DNA from: Rhizomys pruinosus | Taxonomy: Eukaryota; Chordata; Mammalia; Rodentia; Spalacidae | Length of the DNA: 64,000 nt | Reading direction: 5' to 3' | Assembly: GCA_009823505.1 (NCBI GenBank) | Contig: VZQC01005707.1 | Location: 245,762 to 309,761, forward strand | In this document: piece after piece, positions 21,991 through 33,226 of the stretch | Layout: each line of letters starts with the position of its first letter | How positions within the stretch are numbered: position 1 is the first letter of the stretch | Translations under genes and position numbers: made by a program | Notes under the pieces: generated by a model | Told to the model about the DNA's origin: nothing | What the model saw: only the letters and a program-made list of their open reading frames with translations | The model's database searches: none

Positions 21991-24900
21991 ATGCTTTAAG
22001 GAATTTTAAGAAGCTTGTTGGTACTGGATGGAAACTTCAGGGTGATGTTAGGAGGGGAGGGATGGATATCTAGGCGTCCCATGCCCCAGGCATAGGCAGT
22101 TACTTTTCTATCCTTGCATTTAAGTAGCATTCCTGGCCACACAGGCAGTGAGTGGTAGGTGGCAGTCCAGGCCATAGCCTCTTCTGTTTGGTCATCTCTA
22201 TAAATGAAGATTGAATGTTGACTTCTGTGATGGTCCAGCATGCAGAGGCAGCCCCTAGTTCTGTGACTGGAACTTTAAGGGATTGGACAGATCTCAAGGC
22301 TCCTGCATATTCTCCAAGTCCCAGAAGCTATGCAAACCATTTGCAGAACATCCTGGGAAGGGCTGAGTCTGAGGCATGAGAAGCTATCAGCCACCTTTGC
22401 TAAGAACCATAAACAGTTAATTCGAAGAAAGAGGTGACTCAGATCTTCTAGACAGAAGATTCCTAAATTCTGCTTCATTTGAGGAGTAAGGGAGTCCACT
22501 TAGGGAAGTGATGCTTGACACTCGCACAGCAAGTACCAGCTCCCTGGCAAGAGCTCTGCAGGCAACAAGGCAGGCCCCGTCTCACTCCTTCTATAATAGG
22601 CTGAGATTGACAAGTTTATGTATGAAGTTCAGATAAGTAAGTAGTAAACACTGAGTCAGGGCTTCGATGCTGGCTTCTGCCAGATGACACAGGTTTCCTG
22701 TCTAACAGTTACCTAGGTGATTAGTGTGAAGAGAATGGTGATTCAGCACAATCCATGGTTCAGTGAGCCTGCCCAGGAATGGTCCAGGGTCCTCTAGAAA
22801 CAGGAAAAGGTGACTGTTGATTGTAGTTCTGGAAATTGAGGTGCTGTTGGTCAGGTGGAGAGGAGATAGAGGGGTGCTGCAGGGGAAGGAAGGCTCCAGC
22901 ATTGGTGAGGTGCTGGCGGGAACAAGGCCTGTGGCACATTTAGAGAGTTAGTGGTGTCTGTCATAGGAAGAGAAAATGGGGGTGCAGGAAAGGGGAGGGG
23001 TGTGCACAGTAGCCATTGGACCCAATTTAAGTAGGCAGAACATATTATCTTTTCTTGGAGCCAGTCCACTGTCTCCCCGCAATCCACAAACGAGGAGAGA
23101 AGTCGCTGGAGAGTGCTTCCTCCTTTAACCAGGTCTCTATGAGAGGGTCCAGATGGCTCACAGCTTAGGGAGGATCGGGTGTCAGGTCTGGAAGGAGTCC
23201 AACGAGTGTCTTTTGAGGAGGTGAGGCTGCTGCTGCTCCTGACCTCTGGTCACCCCAGCCCACTTGCTTTATCATTTGTTTTGTGTCCACTTGCTGTCCC
23301 TACACCTCATCAATCACCCTGGGCTCACAAAGGCCTATCATCCTGCTGAGGAGACCCCCTAATACTTAGTGCTAACATCACAGAGCTGCCTGTTTGTCTG
23401 ATAGTCTAGGGCAGATAAGGGCCATTAACCCCTTGCTTAATTACCTACACCCCAAAGCAGGCCTCGAGCTACAGATTCGCAGAGCTGGGAGGAGACGTGG
23501 GGATCTAGGCTCCCTCCCATTTTATTTATTTGAAAGTCCTTGGAACTGCACCTCCCACACAGGAAGTGTCAGGGAACTGCTGGCTATTAGTATTATCAGA
23601 GCTGTCACAGCTCTAGGTGGAGAAGCAGAGGTCCCTCTAGGAGCAGGAACTTGCTCAGTTACACATCCAGGGCCAGGCTGAATTGGGGCCAGAATGAAAC
23701 TGTCTGGGGGCGAACTCTGCGGCTTCCTTCACCCCCAGCAACTAGTGCTATGAGCCTGGATTTCAGGTTAGTTCAAGAAAAAGCACACATGAAGCTTTTT
23801 ATCTGAGAGGCCAGTGATGAAAGTTATTCCTCTTTTCATAGAAAGTGTCTTTATCTGATTTCATCCCCAAACACCACCATACGGTAGGCGTACCCAATGC
23901 CTGGATAAGAATACTGAGGATGTGCGTCAACCACTGTAGAGAAAGCTGGTTTTAGAAAGCACTGTAAGCTGTAACTCCCGTGGGTGGATATAGGCTTCTG
24001 AGTGACGGAGGTGCCGCATTGACGCTTATCTCCTACCCAGTACTGGCCGCCCCCCTCCCCCCCCAGGTGAAGCCTCAGGGAGGGGTCAGAACCAGAGGGC
24101 AGGTGGTGGGTGGCCTGCTGCTGCATCAGGGCACATGAGTACCTCAGAGGTCACCCATTTGTCTTGTCTTTGGACATCTGGGGTAAACTCGTGCCTGTCC
24201 CTGGCTCTGTGAAGTGCCTGTGGTATCTTCTGCTAGGAAGAATGTCTAAATAGAGGGCAGGCAGGCAGACTTCGAGTGCTTGTACCAGTCTGAGATAGGC
24301 TGGTCATGGGGTCTGGGCCACCCAGTACCTTCTGTTGTAGAAAGCAATGCTCTGAGGAGAAAAAAAAATCAAGAAAATGCTTAGGATGTGTGATGCCAGG
24401 CCCCAGGATTCTTTCTGAAATTTGCTCACGTCCCTTGTATAGGAAACAAGAGGCAGTTCTAGAAATAGACATTAAGTGCCGAGAACAGTCCCCGGCACAT
24501 AGGAAGCCGTGTGCAATGGTGTGGTAATGCATTCTTATTAAGTACCTGTCAGATACCTTTCAGGCATCTGACACATCCTCATAGCTGACTCTTCTCACAG
24601 TGAGTGATTAGGTTGGGTTGAGGAGTAATTCGTGGGGATTTACTCCCAAGACTGCTATCTCTTGGGCCAAACCCCACTCCAAAATCTTTCTTGATAGTCT
24701 CCCCCCTCTCCATTGGAGGTGGGCACAGGGAGGCACGGTGGGCGGCAGCCATTTGCCTCCCCTCCGAGGGCAGACGTCTTTGCTGTATAGAATGGTCCTG
24801 TGCATGCTGGCCCCAGGCAGACTTTGAATTTTACTCCTTGTCTTGGTCCAGCAGCTGAAGAGCCCTAGGAAATCTGGACATGTTGGAGAGCTTCATATTC

Positions 24901-25808
24901 CTCCCCACTTTCTGCCACGTGGGTGGGCAGAACGCAAGGTGACTTTGACAGTGTGGAGAGGACTGCTCATAGAGATTGACGGTCTTGCCTGTTGTCCTTC
25001 ATGAAGGCCATATTAGCTTTGGTGCTAGAATAGAAAACTGAAAACAAGAAGACTAAGCAGTGTTTTAGAGCAGCATGTGGTGCTTTTCGTGAGGCCTCTG
25101 GTAGTGTGGCTCCAGCTAAGGTCATGGGTTCTAACTTTGCCACTGCCTCTGGCTAGGCATGGACAGCCCTCCAGGAAGGGCTCTGCCTTCCATCCTGAGG
25201 GATGAAACAGTCTTGCTCAGGAATCTGTCTGACGGACATTAACCTTTTGTTCCTCCCCCAGGATGCTCAGCTTCTCCTGACTTCTCACTTCTCTCATCCA
25301 TTGATTGGCAGGCCCTCTGAGGCCCTTTCCCACAGAAGCTGGGATTCTAGCTGCCTAGGGCTCTAGAGACACAAGGTTATAGAGGTGCAAAACTCCCTGT
25401 GGGATATAGCTATGTTAGAGCAGGCATGGATAAGATCACCATGTCCTGATATAAGCAGTTCAAACCCCAAGACGAGATCTGATGATGACCCAGAATATAC
25501 AAGCCTACTCTAGAGCCAGGTACATAGTAGGTGCTCATATTCATGTATAAGATAGACCTGGGCTTGTTCTTGAGGTCCCCTAAGACAACCCCAGCTTCTC
25601 TTTCTTCCCTGATTCCACTTCCTGACTCATCTTCTTTTGATCAAGGCCAGGGCTAGATTTGTGTCTTGTTTCAGTACTTTCAACACCCAGCTCATAGTAA
25701 GTGCTTAATGAACACTGAAGGGAGGAATGCAGGACTGTGTTCTACCTGCTGTTTATCCATGTCTCTGAGCAGTGAGAGCAACAGATGGGGTCCTGGAGCT
25801 TACTCTGT
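21991..25808. other. 3.8-kb unique, SINE-free stretch
   Basis: No rodent SINE, LINE-1 or LTR is recognised. Weak L2/MIR-like ends occur at about 25490-25530 ('aggtacatagtaggtgctca') and 25660-25720. A C-run lies at 24045-24066. Open frames are at most 99 codons and none shows a domain. It might contain regulatory sequence or an unrecognised exon, but the sequence alone does not show it. Confidence 0.4.
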
Positions 25809-25872
25809 GGTTCCTGTCTTGGTCACACCCCTTCCTCTATGGTTCCTGTCTTGGTCACACCCCTTCCTCTGC
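25809..25872. repeat. 32-bp tandem duplication, two copies
   Basis: 'ggttcctgtcttggtcacac' plus 12 more bases is repeated head-to-tail, with only the last two bases differing. Its near-identity points to a recent duplication. Confidence 0.97.
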
Positions 25873-25997
25873 ACACGGCCTGTTATGTAACCCTAATCAC
25901 AATGCTAGTTTGATTTTGAAATATTTACCACAGGCTCATGTTCAAGTGCTTGGTTCCCAGCTGGTGGCACTATTTTTATGGAAATATTTTAATGGAC

Positions 25998-26490
25998 TCT
26001 GATGATATCTTACAATGTATTTTGATCATATTCACTCCCAATCCTTGCCTTAAGTCCTCCAAGATCTACCTCCACCTCCCTAGCCCTCCAACTTCAGGTA
26101 CTTAAAAAAATTTTTTTTCTTAATTTTTATGTGTATGAGTGTACTGTTTGCATGTAGGTTTGTGCACCCGGGTTGTGCAATGCCGCGGAAGTCAGAAGAG
26201 GGCGTCGGATTCCCCTGGATTCTTAGCTGCCATGTGGATGCTGGGGATCGAAACTGGGTCCTCTGCAAGAGCAGTCTGTGCTCTTAATCACTAGGCCATC
26301 TCTCCAGCCCCCAGGTATTTAAAAGAAAAAGTACTAACTCATCAACTCCAATTTGTGCTGTCCATATACTCTTGTGAGCATGGCTGACCTACTTTAAAGG
26401 CTGTCCCTTAAAGAAAATGGATTCTCTCTCCCCTAGAAGCCATCAACTGTCCATAGCCCCTGAATTAGGGGTGGGGGCTCACAAGCCTCC
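25998..26490 (-). mobile_element. LINE-1 3' UTR, antisense, inserted in MaLR
   Basis: The text 'tgtattttgatcatattcac', 'agatctacctccacctccct', 'aatttgtgctgtccatatac' and 'agaagccatcaactgtccat' matches rodent L1 3' UTR in antisense. A young SINE (26108-26311) interrupts it. The ends are approximate. Confidence 0.7.
26108..26311 (-). mobile_element. B2/B3-type SINE, antisense, with body deletion
   Basis: The target duplication caggta(c/t)ttaaaa lies at 26095 and 26312. The segment from 'cccctgga' jumps to 'ttcttagctgcc', deleting the whole 'aactggagtt' block including the site of the 17-bp duplication. Confidence 0.93.
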
Positions 26491-26754
26491 ATGGAGCCTG
26501 TGGGAGGCCAGAGTTGGCTGGTGGAGCTGTATCACGAAGGGTGGGTCTTCAGGGTTGACCAGCTGCTGGCTCTGACTTGTCATCTGTTTCTTGGCCTGCT
26601 CTGGCAGTGTGCCCCCGTCACTACTAGTTCTGCCATGCCTTCCCCAACATGGTGGACTAATTCTGAAACCATTATCCCAAATCAATTCTTCCTCAAGTTT
26701 CTTTTGTCTCAGAGATGAAGAGAGTAGTGACCATTCACTTCCTGTGTAGCTGCC

Positions 26755-26925
26755 ACCCATAACAGTGTTTTGCACCTGCTGTCCCATTTAATCTTGGCCA
26801 AACCAAATAGGCTGGGTCTTATTTTCTCAGTGAAAAGGATAGAAACCAGGTTCAGAGTGTATAAGTGTCCTCCCCCATTGTCTCACTGACACAGGTAGAG
26901 CTGGATCCTACGCCAGCAGAAGACA
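26755..26925 (-). mobile_element. MIR, antisense
   Basis: It runs from 'tgtcccatttaatcttggcc' through 'cttattttctcagtgaaaag' to 'gacacaggtagagctggatc', which is the antisense MIR order. Confidence 0.55.
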
Positions 26926-27129
26926 CATAGTGCAACTACCTCTGACACCCCCTGAAAACACTTGTGCACATGCCACTGACCTGCATGATCAAAACTTCTG
27001 TCTGAGAAAGCTTGCCTGGTAGTCCCGAGGCACTCCTTACTCGAGAACCTCCATATAAAGCACCCATCTTTCCCGAGTTCTAGACTTTTGTCAAATGTGA
27101 GCCATTGGAACCCACGGCTCTTTGCAAGG

Positions 27130-27210
27130 ATCTAAAAGAGCTTATGCCTGTGAACGTGCCTGGCACAGCACTGCATGCTGGGTGCTCCATAATTGCTGAC
27201 TTCCTTGTCC
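27130..27210 (+). mobile_element. LINE-2 3' end fragment
   Basis: The text 'gtgcctggcacagcactgca' followed by 'gggtgctccataattgctg' resembles the L2/MIR terminal motif. Confidence 0.45.
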
Positions 27211-27739
27211 TAGCAACAAGAAGTGCCTGCAGGGCTTCGGGTCCCTTGTGTGTGTACATGACCCCACTTTGTCAAAGACCCAGAACACTGTTTTCTGGGC
27301 TTTGGGGTTCAGTTTCCTGATTGTTTGTTATTATTCTTAATAGAATTCAGGAGAAGGGCCACGAGTGGGCCAGACATCTGTGATAAATCTGCTGGGGTTT
27401 TTACAGGAAAGATTTCCCGAGTTCACTGTATTCTATAGTTCTTGCTTTTCTTCTCGCCTACCACATAGCCAAGAAAATACCTTGGTTGAACTAAGGAAGA
27501 AAAAAACAGCTATCAACAATGCAAAGTGAGACAGCCCACTAAGCCTCTGAAGAACATCAGTTTAGGAAATAGGAATACCATGTTACATAGCAGAGTGCAA
27601 GGGCCTTTGGAATCCTTTCTTAAACACCCATCTGAAAGGCAAGGCAGTATTTATTGCAAGGCCCCTTCCCCCATGTTCTTGATACAGTACCTATTGCTTC
27701 AAGGTGTTAAACTCTCGTGGACCTCTCTCACTGATATGG

Positions 27740-27895
27740 GAGGGGTAATCTTGCTGCTCTCTTACAGTTGAGGAAACTGAGGCTCAGAGGGGGTAATGTG
27801 ACTGAGGCCTTGCAGCTAGTGATCAGGGATCACTTCTAGCTGGTCTGGCTTCTAAGTCTAAAGTCTTCTCTCTACCACCACTGTCTGCTCAGCTC
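27740..27895 (-). mobile_element. MIR, antisense
   Basis: The text 'cttacagttgaggaaactga' then 'ggctcagagggggtaatgtg' then 'ccttgcagctagtgatc' is the antisense MIR core, and fairly well preserved. Confidence 0.75.
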
Positions 27896-27957
27896 TTTTG
27901 TTTGTTTCCACCATTTGCCAAGGACTTGAAATTAAATTTATAGTAAAAGCAAACAAA

Positions 27958-28168
27958 TGGGCTGGAGAGATGACTCAGCAGCTAGAGCATTAGCTGCTCT
28001 TGGAGAGGACTTGGGTTTGGTTCCCAACACCCACATGGTGGTTAACAACCCTCTGTATCTCCAGTTCCAGGGGATCCAATGTCCTTTTTTGGCCTCTGCA
28101 GGCATTATACAACATGGATGCACTGATGTGCAGGTGAAGCACTCATGCACATAAAACATATAAATAAA
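27958..28168 (+). mobile_element. B2/B3-type SINE, older copy
   Basis: It runs from 'gggctggagagatgactcag' to an A-rich tail. The target duplication aaagcaa(a/g)caaa lies at 27946 and 28169. More diverged than the young long-subtype copies. Confidence 0.9.
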
Positions 28169-28229
28169 AAAGCAAGCAAACTTGAAAAGATTGTACCAAA
28201 AATTAGATAAAATATTACGTTCTTTCCAT

Positions 28230-28300
28230 GCTCAATGTGCCCAGTGCCTGATACAGTGCCTGGCTTAGCAGACGTGTGGTAAGTGACAGATGACTGAATA
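28230..28300 (+). mobile_element. LINE-2 or MIR end fragment
   Basis: The text 'gcctgatacagtgcctggct' is the only recognisable motif. Confidence 0.4.
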
Positions 28301-28354
28301 CAGAGACAGATCCATATCTACTGGTGTCCTTTTCCAACGTGTTATTTTTAATCG

Positions 28355-28460
28355 GCGCATGGTATTATGTCTACTTGTGGGGTAGAATGTAACATTTCAA
28401 TACATGTATGTAACATGTAATGGTCAGGTCAGGGTAAGCAGCTTATTTATCCCCTCATAC
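28355..28460 (-). mobile_element. Old LINE-1 fragment, antisense
   Basis: The text 'acatttcaatacatgtatgt' followed by 'taatggtcaggtcagggtaa' and a 'cccctcatacat' segment matches antisense old L1. Confidence 0.6.
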
Positions 28461-28599
28461 ATACACGATTTGCTTATGTTAGGAATATTCAAATTCCCTT
28501 CCAGCAGCTATTTGGAAGCTGAGGGTGGAGCCTGGAGTGGTGAATCTGCAGAAGTGTCGAGGGTTGCTGGCTGTCCCTGGCAGCCGGGAAAGAGGCATG

Positions 28600-28745
28600 G
28601 AATTGCTTTACCCTCAGAGCCTCTGAAAGGACTCAACCCTGCCAACACCTTGATTTCACATTTTTGGCTCTAGAACTGTGAGAAAATAAAGTTCTGTCAT
28701 TGGAGCCAGGAAGTTTTTGGTAATTAGTTATAGCAGCATTTGTTT
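28600..28745 (+). mobile_element. MLT1-like LTR 3' end
   Basis: The text 'ccaacaccttgatttcacat', 'tctagaactgtgagaaaata' and 'gtaattagttatagcagca' is the typical 3' end of MLT1-class MaLR LTRs, including the AATAAA context. Confidence 0.7.
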
Positions 28746-29159
28746 CTCAAGAACCCAGTACGTCTATAACTCAGGAGCTGTTTCTTATTCTTCAGGTAAG
28801 AAAATGGCCCAAGCAAAGGTTTATGGCTTTTTCTTTTCAAGGCCACAGAATTAGCAGATGCCTCAGTCTGGAGTCTAGCCAGCTCCAGGGCTCGCTTCCC
28901 AGACAGCACCCTGTGCAGCTGCCCAGGCCCTGCTCTGGGGGAGTCTATGCTCACTTCAATGCTCAGTTTTTGCCGTATCTAAATCCCTCATCAGTTTGGC
29001 CATGGGCCTTCCTTTTTCATTTTTCACTGGGCTCTGAAAAGTCCTGCAGCTGGTCCTGAACAGCCCTCCCTGGTTCCCAGATCTCTGTTTTCCTTCATCT
29101 TTGGCTCACACAGCAAGCATCCTCTCTCCATCCACCACACAGTCACAGCTCTCCATGCA

Positions 29160-29640
29160 GTCTCTGTATGTGTGAGGCCGAATAAAGGTCCCCAGAGAGA
29201 TGATCTTATCTGTCCCCAGATACTATGAGCACAGCATCTGATGTGGTAAGGGGGCCTTGGGACATTTGAAGGGTTTGGAGACGGGATGCTGTTGCTGAGT
29301 GATCTGGTGGGGCAGATGTAAACACGGTAGTCTCTATAATACTACAGAGACGTGAATTAAAGGAGAAGGCATCAAGGTGATGAAGCAGAGATGAGAGGGT
29401 TGTACTTTTCAGGTGCAGAATGGGCTGCAGCAAGGCACACCATGCCGATAGACACCGACCAAGGCAGGGAAACGGACCCTGCGTAGAGCACTTGGAAGGA
29501 GCCTGCCCACTGACATCTCGACTTTAGCCCAATCAACTGAGTTCAGAGTTCTGACTTCCAGAATTATGCAGGAATAAATTTGTGTCTTAAGCTACTCACT
29601 TTGGGATGACTTGTCATAACGGCAGCAGGAAACAAATGCA
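29160..29640 (+). mobile_element. MLT1-like LTR, diverged
   Basis: It has a weak 5' part ('aataaaggtccccagagaga', 29181) and a clearer 3' part ('acttccagaattatgcagga' to 'cataacggcagcaggaaac'). Confidence 0.5.
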
Positions 29641-30314
29641 TTTTGCTTCCAAGACTGCCTCACACATGCACCTTTGAATCAGCAGAAGGAAAATAAATCA
29701 CTCTGACAGCTCCAGAGAAGATAAATAGAGCTCAAGTTCAATAGAAAAACATTTAAAAACATTTATATAACATTTATGTCTAATTGTAGAACTCACAGTT
29801 TTTCAAAGGCAAAAATGTCTTTTTCAATGTTCATATATTATGCAGGGAAAATATTCTAATATGCAAATTGTGAAAATAATCAGTGCAGCATAATAATTAC
29901 CAGTTTAGAAATTCAAGACGGTTTTTAAAGTGTTTCTTTTAAAAATCTCTCAGTGCTTCTGTTTTAATATCTCATTATTCTGAAAGAAAACATGGTTTTG
30001 ACATTTGTTTTATTTAGTGGTTAGAATTCTTCTGCCTAATACACAGAAAGTTAAACATGAATTTAACCAAAGTCTTTTGTAGGAAAAAAAATGAAAGAAA
30101 AGCAATAATCAAACTTCTATAATACCAAACAGATAAAAATGAAATAAAAATCAAAAGAGAACTCAAAGTCCACTTTCCTTAGCCTGGCTTTCAAAGCAAC
30201 TTGTCACTTAGCCTTCACCTGGGATCCCTCCCCACATCTGCCCCCCACCCCCCACCCTCCGGCCCGGCCTGTGTGCAGCAGGGCGCAGCTGAAAAAGCAA
30301 GCCTTCCAGATCAA
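29641..30314. other. AT-rich unique stretch
   Basis: It is low in GC and has no recognised repeat. An octamer ATGCAAAT lies at 29861-29868. The composition is unlike the surrounding DNA and it could be a conserved non-coding element. No open frame supports a gene. Confidence 0.3.
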
Positions 30315-30450
30315 ATTCTGTTCCAACATTTCCTGACTGTGTAAGTTTGGGCAAGTCACTTAATTTGTCTCAGGCATATTTAATGCCCATTTCACAAATG
30401 AGGAAATTAGTTCTCAATGCTGGGTCACAGAGGAAATGAGCTGTACCCAG
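30315..30450 (+). mobile_element. MIR, sense
   Basis: The text 'tcctgactgtgtaagtttgg' followed by 'gcaagtcacttaatttgtct' and 'tttcacaaatgaggaaatta' is the conserved MIR core. Confidence 0.75.
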
Positions 30451-30603
30451 CTTGAGGCTCTGCACATCCTATGTGCTGGGGATGTTGCTGCTAAGTAGTA
30501 AGTGCTAGCCCCTTATCTCTTTGTAACTGTAAGCATGGTCTGGAGACATGGCCCACGGGACATGGTTGTTAGGGCAGAAATATTGGTTTTAAATTTCAGT
30601 TTA

Positions 30604-30885
30604 GGGGCTGGAGAGCTGGCTGAGTAGGTCAGATGCTTGCTGAGAAATGCTAAGGACCTGAGTTCAGATCCCCAGAACCTATGTAAAGTCAATAATGGGA
30701 GACATCTGTAATCCTAGCAAGATGGGTGGCAGAGAGTGGAGAATCCCAGAAGTCCATGGGCCAGCTAGCCTGGTGTCTGTAGTGGTGAACGACAAGAGAT
30801 CCTGCCTCAGCAAGGTAGAAGGTGATGACTGATACCAAGAGTTGCTCTCTCCTCATACAGGAACATGCGCATACAGGCTAGTGTC
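30604..30885 (+). mobile_element. B4/RSINE-like dimeric SINE (tRNA-type head plus B1)
   Basis: A head 'gggctggagagctggctgag' with 'gacctgagttcagatcccca' is followed by a B1-like body ('acatctgtaatcctagcaag', 'gagatcctgcctcagcaagg'). Old and diverged. Confidence 0.75.
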
Positions 30886-31132
30886 AGAATTTCTATGTTA
30901 TCTGGAGCTCCTTAAACAAATAGTCTGTTTAGAAGATGAGTCTGGACTGATTCAAGGCAGGAATTTCCTGCCTTAAACAACAGAGGACCCAAGAATGTTG
31001 CTTATTTTCTTCCACAAGGAGAGCTTAAACCATTCTTAGCTGGTAGGAAGATGGAAAGGTTAGGGAGGAACCTGTCTCTGAGACGAGGATCACGTCTTGG
31101 AGGCACGTAAAGAATGATCCCTGATGCTAATT

Positions 31133-31150
31133 CTAACCCTAACCCTAACT
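31133..31150. repeat. Short telomere-like run
   Basis: 'ctaaccctaaccctaact' amounts to about three CCCTAA units. It is too short to call an interstitial telomere with confidence. Confidence 0.8.
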
Positions 31151-31285
31151 CAGGCCTGCTTCTGCCTCTGACTCCCAAAGAAGTTGGTGTTGGAGACTCT
31201 GTCCAGTGGCTGTTTGCTCCATGAGCTCTGTGAGGCAGCTCTCACCCACTCTGCCCTCTGTGCATGGGTTAAAGATGGTAGTATA

Positions 31286-31498
31286 TTGGGGCTGGAGAGA
31301 TGGCTCAGCAGTTAAGATCACTGGCTGCTCTTGGAGAGGACTGGGTTTGATTCCCAGCACCCATATGGGAGCTAGCAACCATCTTTATCTCCAGTTCCGA
31401 TCAGACACTCTCTTCTGACCTCTGTGGGCATTGCACTTACACACATGAAAGCAATACACTCATACACATACAAAATAAACATAAGTAAGATATTTTAA
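31286..31498 (+). mobile_element. B2/B3-type SINE
   Basis: It runs from 'ggggctggagagatggctca' to an A-rich tail. The target duplication aaagatgg(t/c)agtata lies at 31271 and 31499. The body carries a small deletion after 'ctccagttcc'. Confidence 0.93.
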
Positions 31499-31513
31499 AA
31501 AGATGGCAGTATA

Positions 31514-32479
31514 GAACAAATAATAGGATATTTGTTCAGTCCCTTTGAGCCCCAGATCACAGCAGGTTGAAGGAGTTTGGTTTACTTCTATCCATGGATG
31601 TGTAGACTGGTGGGCGACCCAGGCTGGAGGGGCAGATCTGTCTCATTGTCTCGAGGACCTGGTGCTGCTTTTCTTGTCATTTCTCCATCTCCTAGGTATT
31701 GGATGGGCCTTCTCAGTTTTAGTTAGCTCTCATCTACCTCATTTGCATTTCTGTGAGCCAGAAGGGAACAAGAAAGAAAACAAGCTGCTTTCATTTGTGG
31801 TGTGGACAGATGTTTCACTGTCTTCCATCGACCAGGCCTCCATCACATGGCTGTCCCTAGCAGCATCGACCAGAGCTCCTTCACATGGCTGTCCCTAACA
31901 GCAAGAAAGAAATTCAGTCTCTACTGGTATGGCCCTGGCACTTGCCACAGTGCATAAGTATCGAATTGTACTGAACAGAAACCAGGATCGAATCGATATT
32001 GGGGTCAATTAGCTACAGAAAAAGGCAAATGTTCTCCACTCTCAAGTTAATTCTCAAAGGGAAACTACTGTGGTGTTTGGGGAATAAAGAATTGGTTATG
32101 GAAATGTTAAGTGGAATCAAGTTCAGCTGAACTTATGCCCAAGATACACACATCATATATATTTTAAGTTTGACTTGAAGGTTTTTCTGTACGCAGTGAA
32201 TTATACCCTAACTTGATGGATGGACAGATTGTATCTTAACTTGGAAGTATACTCTTGTAGTAAGAGGCCTGATCACAGCTAGAGCTGAGGAACCTCTAGC
32301 CAATCATAGTACAGCAAATGCGAACTGCAGCCAATCAGGTTGCTTTTGTATGTTACCTCCTTTCCTCTGATTATGAAACAGCTTGAACAGGGAATGGGGT
32401 GATGCACTTCGATCCATTTTTATACCTTATTGCTGCCAGATCCATGATTTCTTTGCTCAAAGTCAGATAAATGTGATTT
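31514..32479. other. Mostly unique stretch
   Basis: Apart from the 38-bp duplication, no repeat or exon is recognised. A 117-codon frame (31545-31898) runs across the duplication and is judged to be chance. Confidence 0.35.
31826..31901. repeat. 38-bp tandem duplication, two copies
   Basis: 'catcgaccag' to 'gtccctagcag' (31826-31863) is repeated at 31864-31901 with few changes. Confidence 0.95.
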
Positions 32480-32489
32480 TAATTTTTTA

Positions 32490-32517
32490 AAATTATTATT
32501 ATTATTATTTTAATATT

Positions 32518-32555
<38 letters not shown>
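32490..32555. repeat. (ATT)n and (GT)n microsatellite in a SINE tail
   Basis: About six ATT units pass into about seventeen GT units, at the position of the A-rich tail of the antisense SINE. Confidence 0.93.
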
Positions 32556-32556
<1 letters not shown>

Positions 32557-32606
32557 CACAATAGACATGTGGAAGTCACAGGGCTACTCAAAGAAGTTGT
32601 CTTTCC

Positions 32607-33126
32607 ACTACCTAGCTGTATCATGGAGACTAGTACAAGAAGATCAAGATAGGACACATTGCTTCCTGGACCTCATTTGGTGACCGTGGGAAGGGAAAAC
32701 CCCAGTGTGGAACACAAGGGCAGAACTGATGGTGGTTTGGGCTTGCCAAGGAGGAGACTTCAAATATGACATCTTTCAGCCTAATAAAAAAGAATCATAA
32801 GCTGAAGATGCTAAAACCTATGGTATATGTGGCATGCATATATGCATATTTTGGAGTGATGCATATTGGAAGGAATAACAACAAACAAGAACAACAACAA
32901 GACTGGGTCAAAGAACTGACTGAAACAGTGAACTTCTGCTCAAAACAGGAAACTTCTGTATTGAAAATTTTAAAAGAGACTGAGAAAAAGATGAAAAACA
33001 TGTTTGGCAGAATTCATGAGCTCTGGTGGGGTGGGGGGGGCAAGGAAGGGGGAACAGGTCTAGATTTGATTGGAAATTTTGTATGAAATGCACAAAGCTT
33101 CAATAAAAATTGGCTTTGAAAAAAAA
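32607..33126 (+). mobile_element. 5'-truncated LINE-1 3' UTR with exact target duplication
   Basis: The 16-bp target duplication 'aagaagttgtctttcc' is exact at 32591-32606 and 33127-33142. The insert has a 'gatgaaaaacatgtttggca' segment shared with the L1 3' UTR at 10556-11145, a G-tract (33025-33040), and ends 'gcttcaataaaaat' plus poly-A. The apparent 106-codon frame (32766-33086) is UTR, not protein. Confidence 0.9.
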
Positions 33127-33226
33127 AAGAAGTTGTCTTTCCTTTTACCATGTGGATCCCAGGGTTTGAACTCAGGTCTTCAAATTTGACAGAACACACT
33201 TATACCCATTGAGCCGTCTTGCTAGC

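Larger units (their letters stand above)
25903..26715 (+). mobile_element. MaLR LTR, split by an L1
   Basis: The left part (25903-25997) has 'accacaggctcatgttcaag' and 'cagctggtggcactattttt'. The right part (about 26490-26715) has 'agggtgggtcttcagggttg', 'aacatggtggactaattctg' and 'caaatcaattcttcctcaag'. The two halves join in the right order for a MaLR LTR once the 26-kb L1 insert is removed. Confidence 0.65.
32480..33226 (-). mobile_element. tRNA-derived SINE, antisense, split by an L1
   Basis: The left part holds the tail as (ATT)n then (GT)n (32490-32555) and 'gacatgtggaagtcacaggg'. The right part (33127-33226) holds 'ccatgtggatcccagggttt', 'gaactcaggtcttcaaattt' and 'cattgagccgtcttgctagc'. 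The two halves are continuous if the L1 tail at 32607-33126 is removed. Confidence 0.8.

Noticed and set aside
31133..31150. Interstitial telomere
   Set aside because: Only about three CCCTAA units. A chance or minor repair event is as likely.
32766..33086. 106-codon open frame
   Set aside because: It lies within an L1 3' UTR tail flanked by a target-site duplication.
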